From contig BQOK01000001.1 in the NCBI GenBank assembly GCA_022835495.1, positions 496,001 through 560,000 of the forward strand: 64,000 nt of DNA. Reading direction: 5' to 3'. The DNA comes from Oscillospiraceae bacterium (GTDB lineage Bacteria; Bacillota; Clostridia; Oscillospirales; Ruminococcaceae). The notes beneath the pieces are model-generated. The model saw only the letters and a list, made by a program, of their open reading frames with translations. It made no database searches and was not told the DNA's origin. Shown here in pieces: positions 9,555 through 20,152 of the stretch (the first letter of the stretch is position 1; each line of letters starts with the position of its first letter). The translations under genes were made by a program, and so were the position numbers.

Positions 9555-10685
9555 TTGGAACACTCCCATAAAAAATGGTCCGCCGCAAAGATTGCGCTGG
9601 TGGTGGTACTGGTGCTGGTGCTGGCGGGCTGCGCTTACGTGTGGCATTTGTACAGCCAGGTGGCCCCCGCCCTGAACGAGGGCGACGCGGGCAAGCTGGA
9701 CCAGCAGAAGGACCCGGACATCGAGGAAAACGGCGAGCGGTTTTACAATCTTTTGCTGCTGGGGATCGACTACGACGCGGACGACGAGGGCCGCGACTAC
9801 GCCGAGGGTAAGGGCATGACCGACGTGATCCTGTATGTGCAGATCAACCGGGATTCCGGCCAGGTGAACGCGTTCCAGATCCCCCGCGATACCTATGCGG
9901 GCGAGGACCTGGGCGGCGGGCTTGCGACCCACACCGGCAAGATCAACGAGCTGTACGCCAACGGCCCGGACCAGAAGAACCGCATCAACAACCTGGCCAA
10001 CAAGATCTCGGAGCTGTTTAAGCTGCCGGTGGACGAGTATGTGACCATTGACATGCAGGCGTTCAAGACCATGCTGAACAACATGGGCGGCATTGAGATG
10101 TATGTGCCCTGGGATATCACCGACAAGGGAACCGGCGAGCTGCTGGTGCCCCAGGGCACCCACAGGGTGAGCGGCGACACGGCCGAGGTGATCCTGCGCA
10201 ACCGCAATTACACCACAGCGGATTACAAGCGGCTGGAGACCCAGCAGTATTTTTACGCCGCCTTGGTAAAAAGCCTGCTGAACGACTACACCCTGGCCGA
10301 CTATTACAGCACCTGCAAGGTGATCGCCCACTACATCAACACCAGCCTGGATATCACCGAGATCTGGGGGCTGTACGCCACCATGCTGAAGGTGAAGCCC
10401 GAGAACATTTACATTGTGCGGGCGCCCGGCGGGGCCGCCAACATTGAGGGGCACAGCCAGGTGTACTATGTGGACCGGGAGAGCTGCGCGCGCATTTTGA
10501 ACGAGCACTTCCGCAGCGAGACCGGGCAGGTGCCTGCCGAAAAGCTGGGGCTTGCCACCGGCTACGAGTACCTGTACGGCATGAACGTGGACGAGGGAAA
10601 GACCATGGGCGGCGTTCTGGGCGACGCGGAGGGCGCGGCCAGCGCCCCGGAAATGGGAGCCGGCGCAAGCCAGCCCGCGGCATAA
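9555..10685 (+). CDS. LytR-CpsA-Psr (LCP) family cell-wall glycopolymer ligase
   Basis: LCP enzymes attach teichoic acids or other glycopolymers to peptidoglycan outside the membrane. The 376-residue protein has a short cytosolic tail, one membrane helix (about 11-33) and an extracellular LCP domain with LLLGID, a GMTDVILYVQI strand and the FQIPRDTYAG arginine motif. A UUG start at 9555 is chosen because GAGGAG (9543-9548) sits 6 bp upstream; the open frame extends to 9507 but without a ribosome site. It ends in an Ala/Gly/Ser-rich tail. It stands alone between two terminators. The family call is firm; the polymer substrate is not known. Confidence 0.9.
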   Translation: MEHSHKKWSAAKIALVVVLVLVLAGCAYVWHLYSQVAPALNEGDAGKLDQQKDPDIEENGERFYNLLLLGIDYDADDEGRDYAEGKGMTDVILYVQINRDSGQVNAFQIPRDTYAGEDLGGGLATHTGKINELYANGPDQKNRINNLANKISELFKLPVDEYVTIDMQAFKTMLNNMGGIEMYVPWDITDKGTGELLVPQGTHRVSGDTAEVILRNRNYTTADYKRLETQQYFYAALVKSLLNDYTLADYYSTCKVIAHYINTSLDITEIWGLYATMLKVKPENIYIVRAPGGAANIEGHSQVYYVDRESCARILNEHFRSETGQVPAEKLGLATGYEYLYGMNVDEGKTMGGVLGDAEGAASAPEMGAGASQPAA

Positions 10686-10711
10686 AAGGATTCGAACCAG
10701 ACAAACGTAAA

Positions 10712-10745
10712 CAGGAGGGGGCGCCCGGCCGGGCGCCCCCTCCTG
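10712..10745. terminator. Bidirectional terminator between LCP gene and histidine kinase
   Basis: A perfect 17-bp inverted repeat without a loop (CAGGAGGGGGCGCCCGG and its complement) is flanked by TTATTT on the plus side. It separates two convergent genes and can serve both. Confidence 0.75.
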
Positions 10746-10749
10746 TTAT

Positions 10750-11640
10750 TTACGCGGGCAGAAATTCCAGCGTGATACACAGCCGGTCCCCCTGCAGGCA
10801 GGCGCCGGCGGACCCGCCCATCCTTTCCATCAGCTGCCGCACAATCGCCAGGCCCAGCCCGGCCCCGGCGCCCTGGCGGGCGTTGTCGGAGCGGTAAAAG
10901 CGGTCGAACAGATGTTCGGGCCGCAGGGCGGCGGGGTCCGGCACACGGTTTGCGAAGGCCAGGCTGCAGCCGGCCTGGGTGACGGACAGATCGCCGCAGC
11001 CGTGCTGCAGGGCGTTGGAAACCAGATTGCGCAGCACCCGCCGCAGCGCCTCGGGCGCGGCCTGGACCCGCAGCCCCTCCTGGGGGAAGGCGATGACCGG
11101 CTGAACACCTTTTTCCTGGAAGGTTTCAAAAAAGCCGGCCAGGGCGTCGCACAGGGCGGGGTATACCTCGGTGGGAACGCAGGAGAGGGGGAGCTCGCCG
11201 CCGGCGAGACGGGTGTAAAGGAACAATTCGTCCAAAAGGCCTTCCAGGTCGTGCAGGCGGCCGCGCACCACACCCAGGTACTCCCCCCGCTTTTCAGGGT
11301 CGGGGCAGGCTTGGGCCAATTGCAGGTAACCCGCCGCACCCGTGAGGGGGGTGCGGATGTCGTGCGAAACGGCGGCGATGGCGTATTGCAGCTCGCGCTG
11401 GGCGCGCCGGGCGTCGGCCGCGCTTTGGCGGGCGGCCCAGAGGTGATCCTCCAGGGCGCTGCACAGGGCGAGGAAGGGCTTTGCGCGCACCGAGCAGTGA
11501 AGCTCCTGGTTGCTGTTTTCCGGCAGGTCGGTGAGCTGGCGGGCAAGGCGAAGAAGCTCGGCGCGCCAGCGCGCCAGCTGGAAGGCCAGCGCCAGAACGG
11601 CCGCCGCCAGCACAAGGACCAGAATGACCATGGGATCCAC
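10750..11640 (-). CDS. Sensor histidine kinase of an ABC-transporter-linked two-component system
   Basis: The 296-residue protein has one N-terminal membrane helix (about 4-22) and almost no extracellular part. A HisKA domain carries the phospho-acceptor H93 in VSHDIRTPLTG, and an HATPase domain carries the G-box GAGLGLAIVRQL. Such intramembrane-sensing kinases often detect drug or peptide stress through a partner ABC transporter. It is the last gene of the minus-strand block RR - ATPase - permease - kinase, starting 18 bp after the permease stop. The ligand is unknown. Confidence 0.9.
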   Translation of the reverse strand: MDPMVILVLVLAAAVLALAFQLARWRAELLRLARQLTDLPENSNQELHCSVRAKPFLALCSALEDHLWAARQSAADARRAQRELQYAIAAVSHDIRTPLTGAAGYLQLAQACPDPEKRGEYLGVVRGRLHDLEGLLDELFLYTRLAGGELPLSCVPTEVYPALCDALAGFFETFQEKGVQPVIAFPQEGLRVQAAPEALRRVLRNLVSNALQHGCGDLSVTQAGCSLAFANRVPDPAALRPEHLFDRFYRSDNARQGAGAGLGLAIVRQLMERMGGSAGACLQGDRLCITLEFLPA

Positions 11641-11657
11641 TCTCCTTTATAAAAGGC

Positions 11658-12473
11658 TCAGATATCCCTGCGGCGCAGCGCCCAGGTGCCCAGGAACAGG
11701 TAGACGCCGATCCAGCAAAGGCATACCACGGCGGAGAAAACGTTCAGGCCATCGCCCGCACAGGCCCCGGCGAGCGTAAAGCGGACAAGGTCCAGCCGGA
11801 ACAGCTTGCCCACAGAGCCGAGCACGATGCCGAACACGCCCCCCGCGCAGCAGAAGGAGAGGATCATACTGACGGCGATGCTGCGGGTCCAGACCACGAA
11901 GAACACGTTCTGCACCGCCAGGGCCACCACCGTGAGCCAGGCCTGGAAGAAGTAGCGGGCAAAATCGCTTAAAGTGCCGGCGGCCAGCGGCATGCGGAAC
12001 AAAGTGACGAGCAGCTGGGTGAAAAGGGTGCCGAAAACCAAAAAGCCGGTGACGGCGCACAGCATGGCGGCACTTTTGGAAAGAAGATACGAAACGCCGC
12101 GGCGGTGCACGGAAAAAATGTTTTTGGCAAAGCCGGAGCTGAAGTCCTCGTACACGAACAGGGTGGACAGGATCACGATGAACACCGACAGCCCGCCGCC
12201 GGAACAGAAAACCGTGTAAAAGAAGTTTGCCCGGGTGGTTTGGGCCAGCAGCAGCTGGGCGTCGGCAGCGTCGCGAAGCATTTCCCCCTGCTCGGAGACC
12301 GTGAGGGTGACCTGGCCGCCCAGGGAATACATCTTTTCCATCAGATCGCCGTTGGAGGTGAGCGCCATCATGACGCACACAAACAGCAGAATGACGCCGA
12401 ACACCGCCAGGATGATATAAAGAGCCCGGTCGCGCACGAGGCGGCGCAGGTCCATATGAAGCAGATCAAACAT
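11658..12473 (-). CDS. ABC-2-type permease
   Basis: The 271-residue polytopic protein starts MFDLLHMDLRRLVRDRALYI. A first helix near 17-38 is followed by an extracellular segment of about 60 residues and several further helices (about 100-260), the layout of ABC-2 / lantibiotic-immunity-type permeases. Its start overlaps the end of the ATPase gene by 8 bp, so the two are surely translated together and form one exporter. The next gene is the histidine kinase. Substrate unknown; peptide antibiotic export or protection is inferred from the operon layout. Confidence 0.8.
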   Translation of the reverse strand: MFDLLHMDLRRLVRDRALYIILAVFGVILLFVCVMMALTSNGDLMEKMYSLGGQVTLTVSEQGEMLRDAADAQLLLAQTTRANFFYTVFCSGGGLSVFIVILSTLFVYEDFSSGFAKNIFSVHRRGVSYLLSKSAAMLCAVTGFLVFGTLFTQLLVTLFRMPLAAGTLSDFARYFFQAWLTVVALAVQNVFFVVWTRSIAVSMILSFCCAGGVFGIVLGSVGKLFRLDLVRFTLAGACAGDGLNVFSAVVCLCWIGVYLFLGTWALRRRDI

Positions 12474-13377
12474 GTTCCTCGCCTCCCATCAATTCCAAGA
12501 AATACCCTTCCAGGTCCTGCCCGTGCAGGTACAGCTCCTGCACCGGGATGCCGGCCCCGGCCAGCACCGCGTTGACCCGGGCGGGATCCGCCTTGTCGTA
12601 CACGCGCACCTCGCCCTGGGGGCGCACCTCGTATTTGGCAATGCCGAGCTGCTGCTCCAGCGCCACCACCGCGGCCTTGGGGTCGGCTACCCGCAGGTGC
12701 AGGTAGTCCTTGCAGCGGGCCGACAGTTCTTCGGCCGAGAGCTGCTGCACCATGCGGCCGTCCTTCAAAATGCCGTAGCGGGTGGCGATTTTGGCCAGCT
12801 CGCCCAGAATGTGCGAGCTCACCACCAGGGTGATGCCCTGCTCCTGGTTGAGCTTGACCAGAAGGCTGCGCACCTCTTGGATGCCCTCGGGGTCGAGGCC
12901 GTTGATGGGTTCATCCAAGAGAAGCAGGTCCGGCCCGCCCAGCAGCGCCAGCGCAATGCCCAGCCGCTGCTTCATGCCCATGGAAAAGCGGCCCGCGCGC
13001 TTTTTGTCGGCGGGGTCGAGCCCCACCAGCTCCAGCAGGCGACGGACGCTCTCCTCCGGGCTTACCAGGCCCATGCAGGCGGCCTTGAGCAGCATGTTTT
13101 CACGGGCGGGCAGGCCGGGGTAAAGGCCCGCGCTCTCGACCAGGACCCCCACCCGGCGGCGGGCGGCCTCGTTTGAAACGGGCTGGCCGAACAGGCGGAT
13201 TTCGCCCCCGGTGGGGCGGGCCAGCCCGCACAGCAGCTTCAGGGTGGTGGATTTGCCCGACCCGTTGCGCCCGATAAAGCCGTAGATATCGCCCTCGTGG
13301 ACGGTCATGTCCAGCTGGTCCACAGCGCGTTTTTGCCCGTAGACCTTGGTCAGGGCGGATGTAGCGATCACTTCCAT
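12466..13377 (-). CDS. ABC transporter ATP-binding protein
   Basis: This 303-residue ATPase powers the adjacent permease. It has a Walker A motif GRNGSGKST (about 37-45), the signature FSMGMKQRLG and a Walker B LLLLDEPINGLD, followed by an extra C-terminal region of about 90 residues common in drug- and lantibiotic-export ATPases. ATG 13377 is preceded by AAGGAAAGGAGC. It lies 101 bp downstream of the response-regulator stop and overlaps the permease by 8 bp. The call is firm at family level. Confidence 0.93.
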   Translation of the reverse strand: MEVIATSALTKVYGQKRAVDQLDMTVHEGDIYGFIGRNGSGKSTTLKLLCGLARPTGGEIRLFGQPVSNEAARRRVGVLVESAGLYPGLPARENMLLKAACMGLVSPEESVRRLLELVGLDPADKKRAGRFSMGMKQRLGIALALLGGPDLLLLDEPINGLDPEGIQEVRSLLVKLNQEQGITLVVSSHILGELAKIATRYGILKDGRMVQQLSAEELSARCKDYLHLRVADPKAAVVALEQQLGIAKYEVRPQGEVRVYDKADPARVNAVLAGAGIPVQELYLHGQDLEGYFLELMGGEEHV

Positions 13378-13478
13378 TGTGACGGCTCCTTTCCTTGTGA
13401 TAACTTTATTGTACCGGGGCGGGATTCAGAAAGCGCAAAGAAAGGTTAAAGAAAGGGTAAAGTTTGCCCGGCCCCGGT

Positions 13479-14150
13479 TCAGGGGGCCAGCTTGAAGCCG
13501 ATGCCCCACACGGTTTGGATGTAGCTTTCGGTGCCGGTGGGGCGCAGCTTTGCCCGCAGGTTGCTGATGTGCACGTTGATGGTTTTGTCCTCGACAAAAT
13601 AATCCTGCCGCCAGACCGCCTCGAAAATTTCCTGCTTGGTGAACACCTTGGCGGGGTGGGCGGCCAGCAGCTCCAGAATATCGAACTCGTGGGCGGTGAG
13701 TTCCACCGGGCTGCCGGCCGCCGTGAGGGTGCGGGCGGCGGGGTCGATGACCCAGTCCCTGTAAACAAGAAGGCCGCTTTGAGGGGGCGTGCCCGCATGG
13801 CGCAGCTGCACCCCGATGCGGGCCCACAGCTCGTCCAGTTCAAAGGGCTTGGTGAGGTAATCGTCGGCTCCGCCGCTTAAAAGCGCCACCTTGGCGCCCA
13901 GCTCGTCACGCGCGGTGAGCACGATCACCGGCACGCCGCTTTTCTGCCGCAGCCAGGCCAGCAGCTCCTCGCCGGACAGGCCGGGCAGCATCAGGTCCAT
14001 CAGCACCAGGTCAAAGCCGCCGGCCCCGAAGCACAGGCGCCCCTCGGTGCCGGAGAAGGCCTGGGTGCACACGGCGCCCTTTTGGCGAAGGTATTCGGCA
14101 ATGAGGCCGTTGATGGAGGGATCGTCCTCCACGATCAGGATGTTGGGCAT
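13479..14150 (-). CDS. OmpR/PhoB-type response regulator
   Basis: The 223-residue protein has a receiver domain (MPNILIVEDDPSINGL, phospho-acceptor D52 in LVLMDLMLPG, then IVLTARDE) and a C-terminal winged helix (ELTAHEFDILELLAAHP, KTINVHISNLRAKL). The start ATG 14150 has AAAAAGGGG upstream; an open reading frame extends a little further but lacks family sequence. It is the first gene of the RR-ATPase-permease-kinase block and presumably regulates that transporter. Confidence 0.92.
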   Translation of the reverse strand: MPNILIVEDDPSINGLIAEYLRQKGAVCTQAFSGTEGRLCFGAGGFDLVLMDLMLPGLSGEELLAWLRQKSGVPVIVLTARDELGAKVALLSGGADDYLTKPFELDELWARIGVQLRHAGTPPQSGLLVYRDWVIDPAARTLTAAGSPVELTAHEFDILELLAAHPAKVFTKQEIFEAVWRQDYFVEDKTINVHISNLRAKLRPTGTESYIQTVWGIGFKLAP

Positions 14151-14189
14151 ATGGCTGCACCCCTTTTTCAGTGTATAGCACAAGTATAA

Positions 14190-14230
14190 CACAAGACCGG
14201 GCGCCCCGCACGGGGAGGCCCGGTCTTGTG
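14190..14230. terminator. Terminator downstream of secA
   Basis: An inverted repeat of ACAAGACCGGGC-type arms around CGCACGGGG lies just after the secA stop on the minus strand. Its distal side also covers the promoter region of the response regulator, so secA transcription probably stops here. Confidence 0.65.
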
Positions 14231-14238
14231 GCTGTTCT

Positions 14239-16998
<2,760 letters not shown>

Positions 16999-17084
16999 AC
17001 TCGATCACTCTCACATTCCAGAGGGGCCGAAAAACGGCCCGGTAATCAGCCCGCCATGAATAAGCCACAGCACGCTATTTTATA

Positions 17085-17114
17085 ATAATACATCATAGGG
17101 GCAAAGCCTGTCAA
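17085..17114 (-). promoter_or_regulatory. secA promoter
   Basis: On the minus strand a consensus TTGACA (17109-17114) and TATTAT (17085-17090) are 18 bp apart, about 87 bp upstream of the secA start. Confidence 0.6.
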
Positions 17115-17154
17115 AGAAACAGCGTGACAAAACTGTTAAATTTTGAAAAAAGCA

Positions 17155-17194
17155 TTGATTTTCACAGGACAACTGGTTATAGTAATGCTATAAT
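17155..17194 (+). promoter_or_regulatory. Promoter region of the hemolysin-III gene
   Basis: TTGATT (17155-17160) lies 18 bp before TATAGT (17179-17184), and a perfect TATAAT follows at 17189-17194. Either -10 could be used; the gene starts about 40 bp downstream. Confidence 0.5.
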
Positions 17195-17235
17195 ATAGTT
17201 TTAAAAACTACATCATGCGTTTCGGAGGGATGAAT

Positions 17236-17886
17236 ATGAGCCGCTATTTTGCACAATGCCGGGAACCGGTGAGCAGCTACACCCATTTTTGGGGGGCGGT
17301 GGCAAGCGCGCTGGGCACTGTTTTTCTGGTGGGGCGCTGCGTGCGCACCGGCGCCAGCGGGGTGGTGCTGGCAGGGGCCGCGCTGTTTGGGCTGTCGCTG
17401 GTGGCGCTGTATTCCGCCAGCAGCATCTACCACGCGGCGCTGTGCGCGGCGGGCAGGCTGCGGCGGCTGCGCAAGCTGGACCATGCCATGATCTATGTGC
17501 TGATCGCGGGCAGCTACACCCCGCTGTGCATCCGGTTCATGACCCCGGCCAAGCTGCCGCTGTTTTTGGGGGCGCTGTGGGTGCTGGCGGTGCTGGGCAT
17601 TGTGTTCAAGCTGGCCTGGCTGGACGCGCCCCGGTGGATCGGCACGGTGCTGTATCTGGCGCTGGGATGGGCCATTGTGGTGGATCTGCCCGCGTTCGCG
17701 GCCATGCCCGCCGGGTGCCTGGCGCTGGTGGCGGCGGGGGGCGTGTGCTATTCGGTGGGCGCGGTGATGTATATGCTCAAGCGCCCCAATTTGAGCGAGC
17801 GGTGGGGGTTCCACGAATTGTTCCACCTGTGCATCCTGGCGGGCAGCGCCTGCCACTTTGCGGCGGTGTATTTTTACGTGGCGTGA
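17236..17886 (+). CDS. Hemolysin III / YqfA-type seven-helix membrane protein
   Basis: The 216-residue protein has about seven hydrophobic helices and the family's metal-site-like motifs: SASSIYHAAL, LDHAMIYVLIAGSYTP and a C-terminal FHELFHLCILAGSACH. These place it in the hemolysin III / PAQR-like family (COG1272), whose members are integral membrane proteins of uncertain, possibly hydrolase, function. ATG 17236 is chosen because GGAGGG (17224-17229) is 6 bp upstream; two earlier in-frame ATGs lie on or before that site. Monocistronic, with a strong terminator after it. Confidence 0.88.
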   Translation: MSRYFAQCREPVSSYTHFWGAVASALGTVFLVGRCVRTGASGVVLAGAALFGLSLVALYSASSIYHAALCAAGRLRRLRKLDHAMIYVLIAGSYTPLCIRFMTPAKLPLFLGALWVLAVLGIVFKLAWLDAPRWIGTVLYLALGWAIVVDLPAFAAMPAGCLALVAAGGVCYSVGAVMYMLKRPNLSERWGFHELFHLCILAGSACHFAAVYFYVA

Positions 17887-17937
17887 AACGCCGCGCTGAA
17901 TTTACCGGCCCCGGGCGGCCGGAGTGCTGAACGGCTA

Positions 17938-17990
17938 AAGCAAAACGGAACGGCGGGGGCCATTTGCCCCGCCGTTCCGTTTTGTTTTTT
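17938..17990 (+). terminator. Terminator after the hemolysin-III gene
   Basis: A stem of GCAAAACGGAACGGCGGGG-type arms around CCATTTG is followed by TTTTGTTTTTTG, a classic GC stem with a T tract. Confidence 0.85.
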
Positions 17991-18093
17991 GTGCAGCGCC
18001 CCGGAAGGGGCCCCGCCGCCCCTGCGTTCGGCTGCGCGGGCGCGGCAGGCTGCGCCGGGCGGGGCGGGAACAGAGAAGGCGCCGGACAGCCCG

Positions 18094-18297
18094 TCAGGGC
18101 CCGGCTGCGGGCGGGGGCGGCTCTTCGCCCTCCACCACGAACTTTTTTTGCGCGTACTCCAGCGCAAGGGCTATGAGCTTGTTGCGGCTGTGGCCGGTTT
18201 TGAGGGCGAGGTCGTCGTAGGCGTTTAAAAGCGCGCGGTCGATGCGGACGCTGAACATAACCGCGTCTGTGTGTTTAGAGATTTTGAGATTGTCCAT
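18094..18297 (-). CDS. Small ribbon-helix-helix protein (first of a divergent pair)
   Basis: The protein has about 67 residues. The core FSVRIDRALLNAYDDLALKTGHSRNK is a ribbon-helix-helix pattern: a beta strand, an amphipathic helix and a turn with S-R-N before a second helix. Such proteins are dimeric DNA binders used as antitoxins, plasmid-partition or operon repressors. ATG 18297 is chosen because AAAGGATGG precedes it by about 9 bp. It ends in a Pro-rich tail. It is divergent from a paralogue at 18413. No toxin gene is next to it. Function is inferred from the fold only. Confidence 0.65.
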   Translation of the reverse strand: MDNLKISKHTDAVMFSVRIDRALLNAYDDLALKTGHSRNKLIALALEYAQKKFVVEGEEPPPPAAGP

Positions 18298-18412
18298 AAG
18301 TTTTCCCATCCTTTGAATTGTATTACATATATGTATTATATAATTGTGATATATGAATGTCAATGGGCTTGTATTATAATAAAAGTAACAAAAAGTTTAT
18401 GGGGGTAAAAAT

Positions 18413-18634
18413 ATGGAGGATGCGTTTATTATAACGCCCAAAAAAGTGGGGGGACAAAAAGAAAGCAAATCAGTGCTATTGTCTTTGCGTATAGACCGAG
18501 AGTTAAAAGATCAGTTTGATGTGCTTGCAGATAAAAGCAAGCGCTCTCGGAACGAGGTCATATGCATGGCGCTAAAATACGCGCTGGAACATTTAGAATT
18601 TATTGATTCGGATGAAGAAAATATAGACAGCTGA
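18413..18634 (+). CDS. Small ribbon-helix-helix protein (second of a divergent pair)
   Basis: The 73-residue protein contains LSLRIDRELKDQFDVLADKSKRSRNE, matching its divergent neighbour (FSVRIDRALLNAYDDLALKTGHSRNK) at most strand and turn positions, so the two are paralogues. The gene is clearly richer in A and T than its surroundings, suggesting transfer. It starts at ATG 18413 after GGGGGTAAAAAT and ends in an acidic tail. The 115-bp AT-rich intergenic space between the two genes is a likely binding region. A strong terminator follows. Confidence 0.7.
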   Translation: MEDAFIITPKKVGGQKESKSVLLSLRIDRELKDQFDVLADKSKRSRNEVICMALKYALEHLEFIDSDEENIDS

Positions 18635-18659
18635 ATCCAGCACAGAAAAACAGCAAACG

Positions 18660-18710
18660 AAAGGGTGCCTTTTTGCGATTGTATCAATCACAAAAAGGCA
18701 CCCTTTAAAA
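18660..18710 (+). terminator. Terminator after the second ribbon-helix-helix gene
   Basis: Two 22-nt arms (AAAGGGTGCCTTTTTG...ATTG and a complement with one mismatch) around a 3-nt loop form a very long hairpin. The arms themselves hold A and T tracts, so it can work in either direction. Confidence 0.8.
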
Positions 18711-18793
18711 AAGGAATATGGCAGGATGGCAAAAAAGGTCGAGCGTTTTGAGGAGTGGGTGCGGTAAACTGAGAGCGTAAGGAGGTGAGGGCG

Positions 18794-19663
18794 ATGGAGG
18801 AGCAGATCCTGGCGGTGCAGCGCATGCAGGACTATATCGAGGCCCATCTTGGCGAAGAGCTGGGTTTGGCCGACCTGGCGCGGGTTTCGATGTATTCCCC
18901 CTGGTATTCTTACAGATTATTTGTACGTTGGGTAAATATGACGCCGGCCGAGTACATCCGCAGGCTGCGGCTTTCGCGCTCGGCGCTGCGGCTGCGCGAC
19001 GGGCAGGTGAAGGTAGCGGAGCTGGCGTTTGAGCTGGGCTTCGGCAGCGTGGACGGATACCAGCGGGCGTTTTACCGGGCGTTCGGGTGCAACCCCGGCG
19101 AGTATGCGCGCGCGCCGGTGCCCTTGTGGCTGTTCACCCCTTACGGCGTGAAATACCGTGAACTGCGAAAGGAGAACGAAATGGAAAACGCGAAGACTGT
19201 GTTTGTGCAGCTGGTGGAAAAACCGGCGCGCAGGGTGCTGATCCGGCGCGGGGTGGCCGCGCGGGATTATTTTGCCTACTGTGAAGAGGTGGGGTGCGAG
19301 GTGTGGGGCCTGCTGACCAGCCTGGGAAGCGAGCCGGTGAGCCTGTGGCTGCCGGAACACCTGATCGCGCCCGGAACCTCGGAATATGTGCAGGGGGCGG
19401 AGCTGGCGCCGGGCTGGGACGGCCCGGTGCCGGAGGGCTTTGAGATTTTGGAGCTGCCCGCGGCAAGCTATCTGCGCTTTCAGGGCGAGCCCTTTGCCGA
19501 GGAGGACTACTGCGCCGCCATTGAGCAGGTGCAGGGGGCGATCGGGCGGTACGACCCGGCGGCGCTGGGCTATGTGTGGGACGACAAAAACCCCCGCATC
19601 CAGCTGGAGCCGGTGGGCGAGCGCGGCTACATTGAGCTTGCGGCTGTGAAAAAGAAACCGTAA
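18794..19663 (+). CDS. AraC-family regulator with GyrI-like effector-binding domain
   Basis: The 289-residue protein has an N-terminal double helix-turn-helix (about 1-105: DYIEAHLGEELGLADLARVSMYSPWYSYRLF, with VAELAFELGFGSVDGYQRAFYRAFGCNPGEY) and a C-terminal GyrI/Rob/BmrR-type small-molecule domain (about 130-285: FVQLVEKPARRVLIRRG to the end). This combination typifies regulators that sense drugs or other small hydrophobic molecules. ATG 18794 has a near-perfect AAGGAGGTGA 5 bp upstream, which decides it over the in-frame GTG at 18785. No target operon is evident next to it. Confidence 0.88.
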   Translation: MEEQILAVQRMQDYIEAHLGEELGLADLARVSMYSPWYSYRLFVRWVNMTPAEYIRRLRLSRSALRLRDGQVKVAELAFELGFGSVDGYQRAFYRAFGCNPGEYARAPVPLWLFTPYGVKYRELRKENEMENAKTVFVQLVEKPARRVLIRRGVAARDYFAYCEEVGCEVWGLLTSLGSEPVSLWLPEHLIAPGTSEYVQGAELAPGWDGPVPEGFEILELPAASYLRFQGEPFAEEDYCAAIEQVQGAIGRYDPAALGYVWDDKNPRIQLEPVGERGYIELAAVKKKP

Positions 19664-19667
19664 AAAG

Positions 19668-19705
19668 CAGCACCCCGGCCCAAAACGGGCCGGGGTGCTG
19701 TGTTT
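19668..19705 (+). terminator. Terminator after the AraC/GyrI-type gene
   Basis: AGCACCCCGGCCC and its complement surround AAAA and are followed by GTGTTTTTT. It also lies just beyond the end of the small minus-strand gene at 19715. Confidence 0.8.
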
Positions 19706-19714
19706 TTTGCGGGG

Positions 19715-19852
19715 TCAGTAGGGCATTTCGTCCTCGTCGGTGTCGTACACCGAGATGTAACGGGGGCCGGCCTCCTGCTGCAGCGCAGCCAGGCCGAACA
19801 GGGCGGCACCCACCGCCAATAGGAACAACAGGATCTTGCCGAGCAGTTTCAA
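19715..19852 (-). CDS. 45-residue single-helix membrane peptide
   Basis: A UUG start at 19852 has GAGGAGG 8 bp upstream. It gives a peptide that begins with a hydrophobic helix (KLLGKILLFLLAVGAALFGL) and ends with an acidic tail, YDTDEDEMPY. There is no longer start with a ribosome site. It is divergent from the Rnf operon, 300 bp away. No family is recognised. The strong ribosome site and the membrane-helix-plus-acidic-tail layout support a real small protein. Confidence 0.55.
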   Translation of the reverse strand: MKLLGKILLFLLAVGAALFGLAALQQEAGPRYISVYDTDEDEMPY

Positions 19853-20039
19853 GAGAACGACCTCCTCTATCGATGCGGTGCGCAGCCGGCGGCTTGCCGG
19901 CACGGCGCACAGTGCATTCTGTTTTATTTAGTATACCACACGGCGGCCCTTTTGTGCAAACCCTTTTTGGCGACCCGAACCGCACGGGAAAACGCCTTAA
20001 ATACCAAAAAAATACTCGGTTCGAGTTGCGGGTTTTCTG

Positions 20040-20067
20040 TTGACTTGTGCGATCGAGATGGTAAAAT
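20040..20067 (+). promoter_or_regulatory. Promoter of the rnf operon
   Basis: TTGACT (20040-20045) and TAAAAT (20062-20067) are 16 bp apart, about 86 bp ahead of the rnfC start. No further operator or riboswitch is recognised in the 300-bp space back to 19852. Confidence 0.6.
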
Positions 20068-20152
20068 AAAATGGAGTGGGCGCGGGCGCACTCTGATTTT
20101 GCATGCCCGGTGCCCTGGAGTAAGTTTTGAGAAATGGGGGAACGTTCAATCC

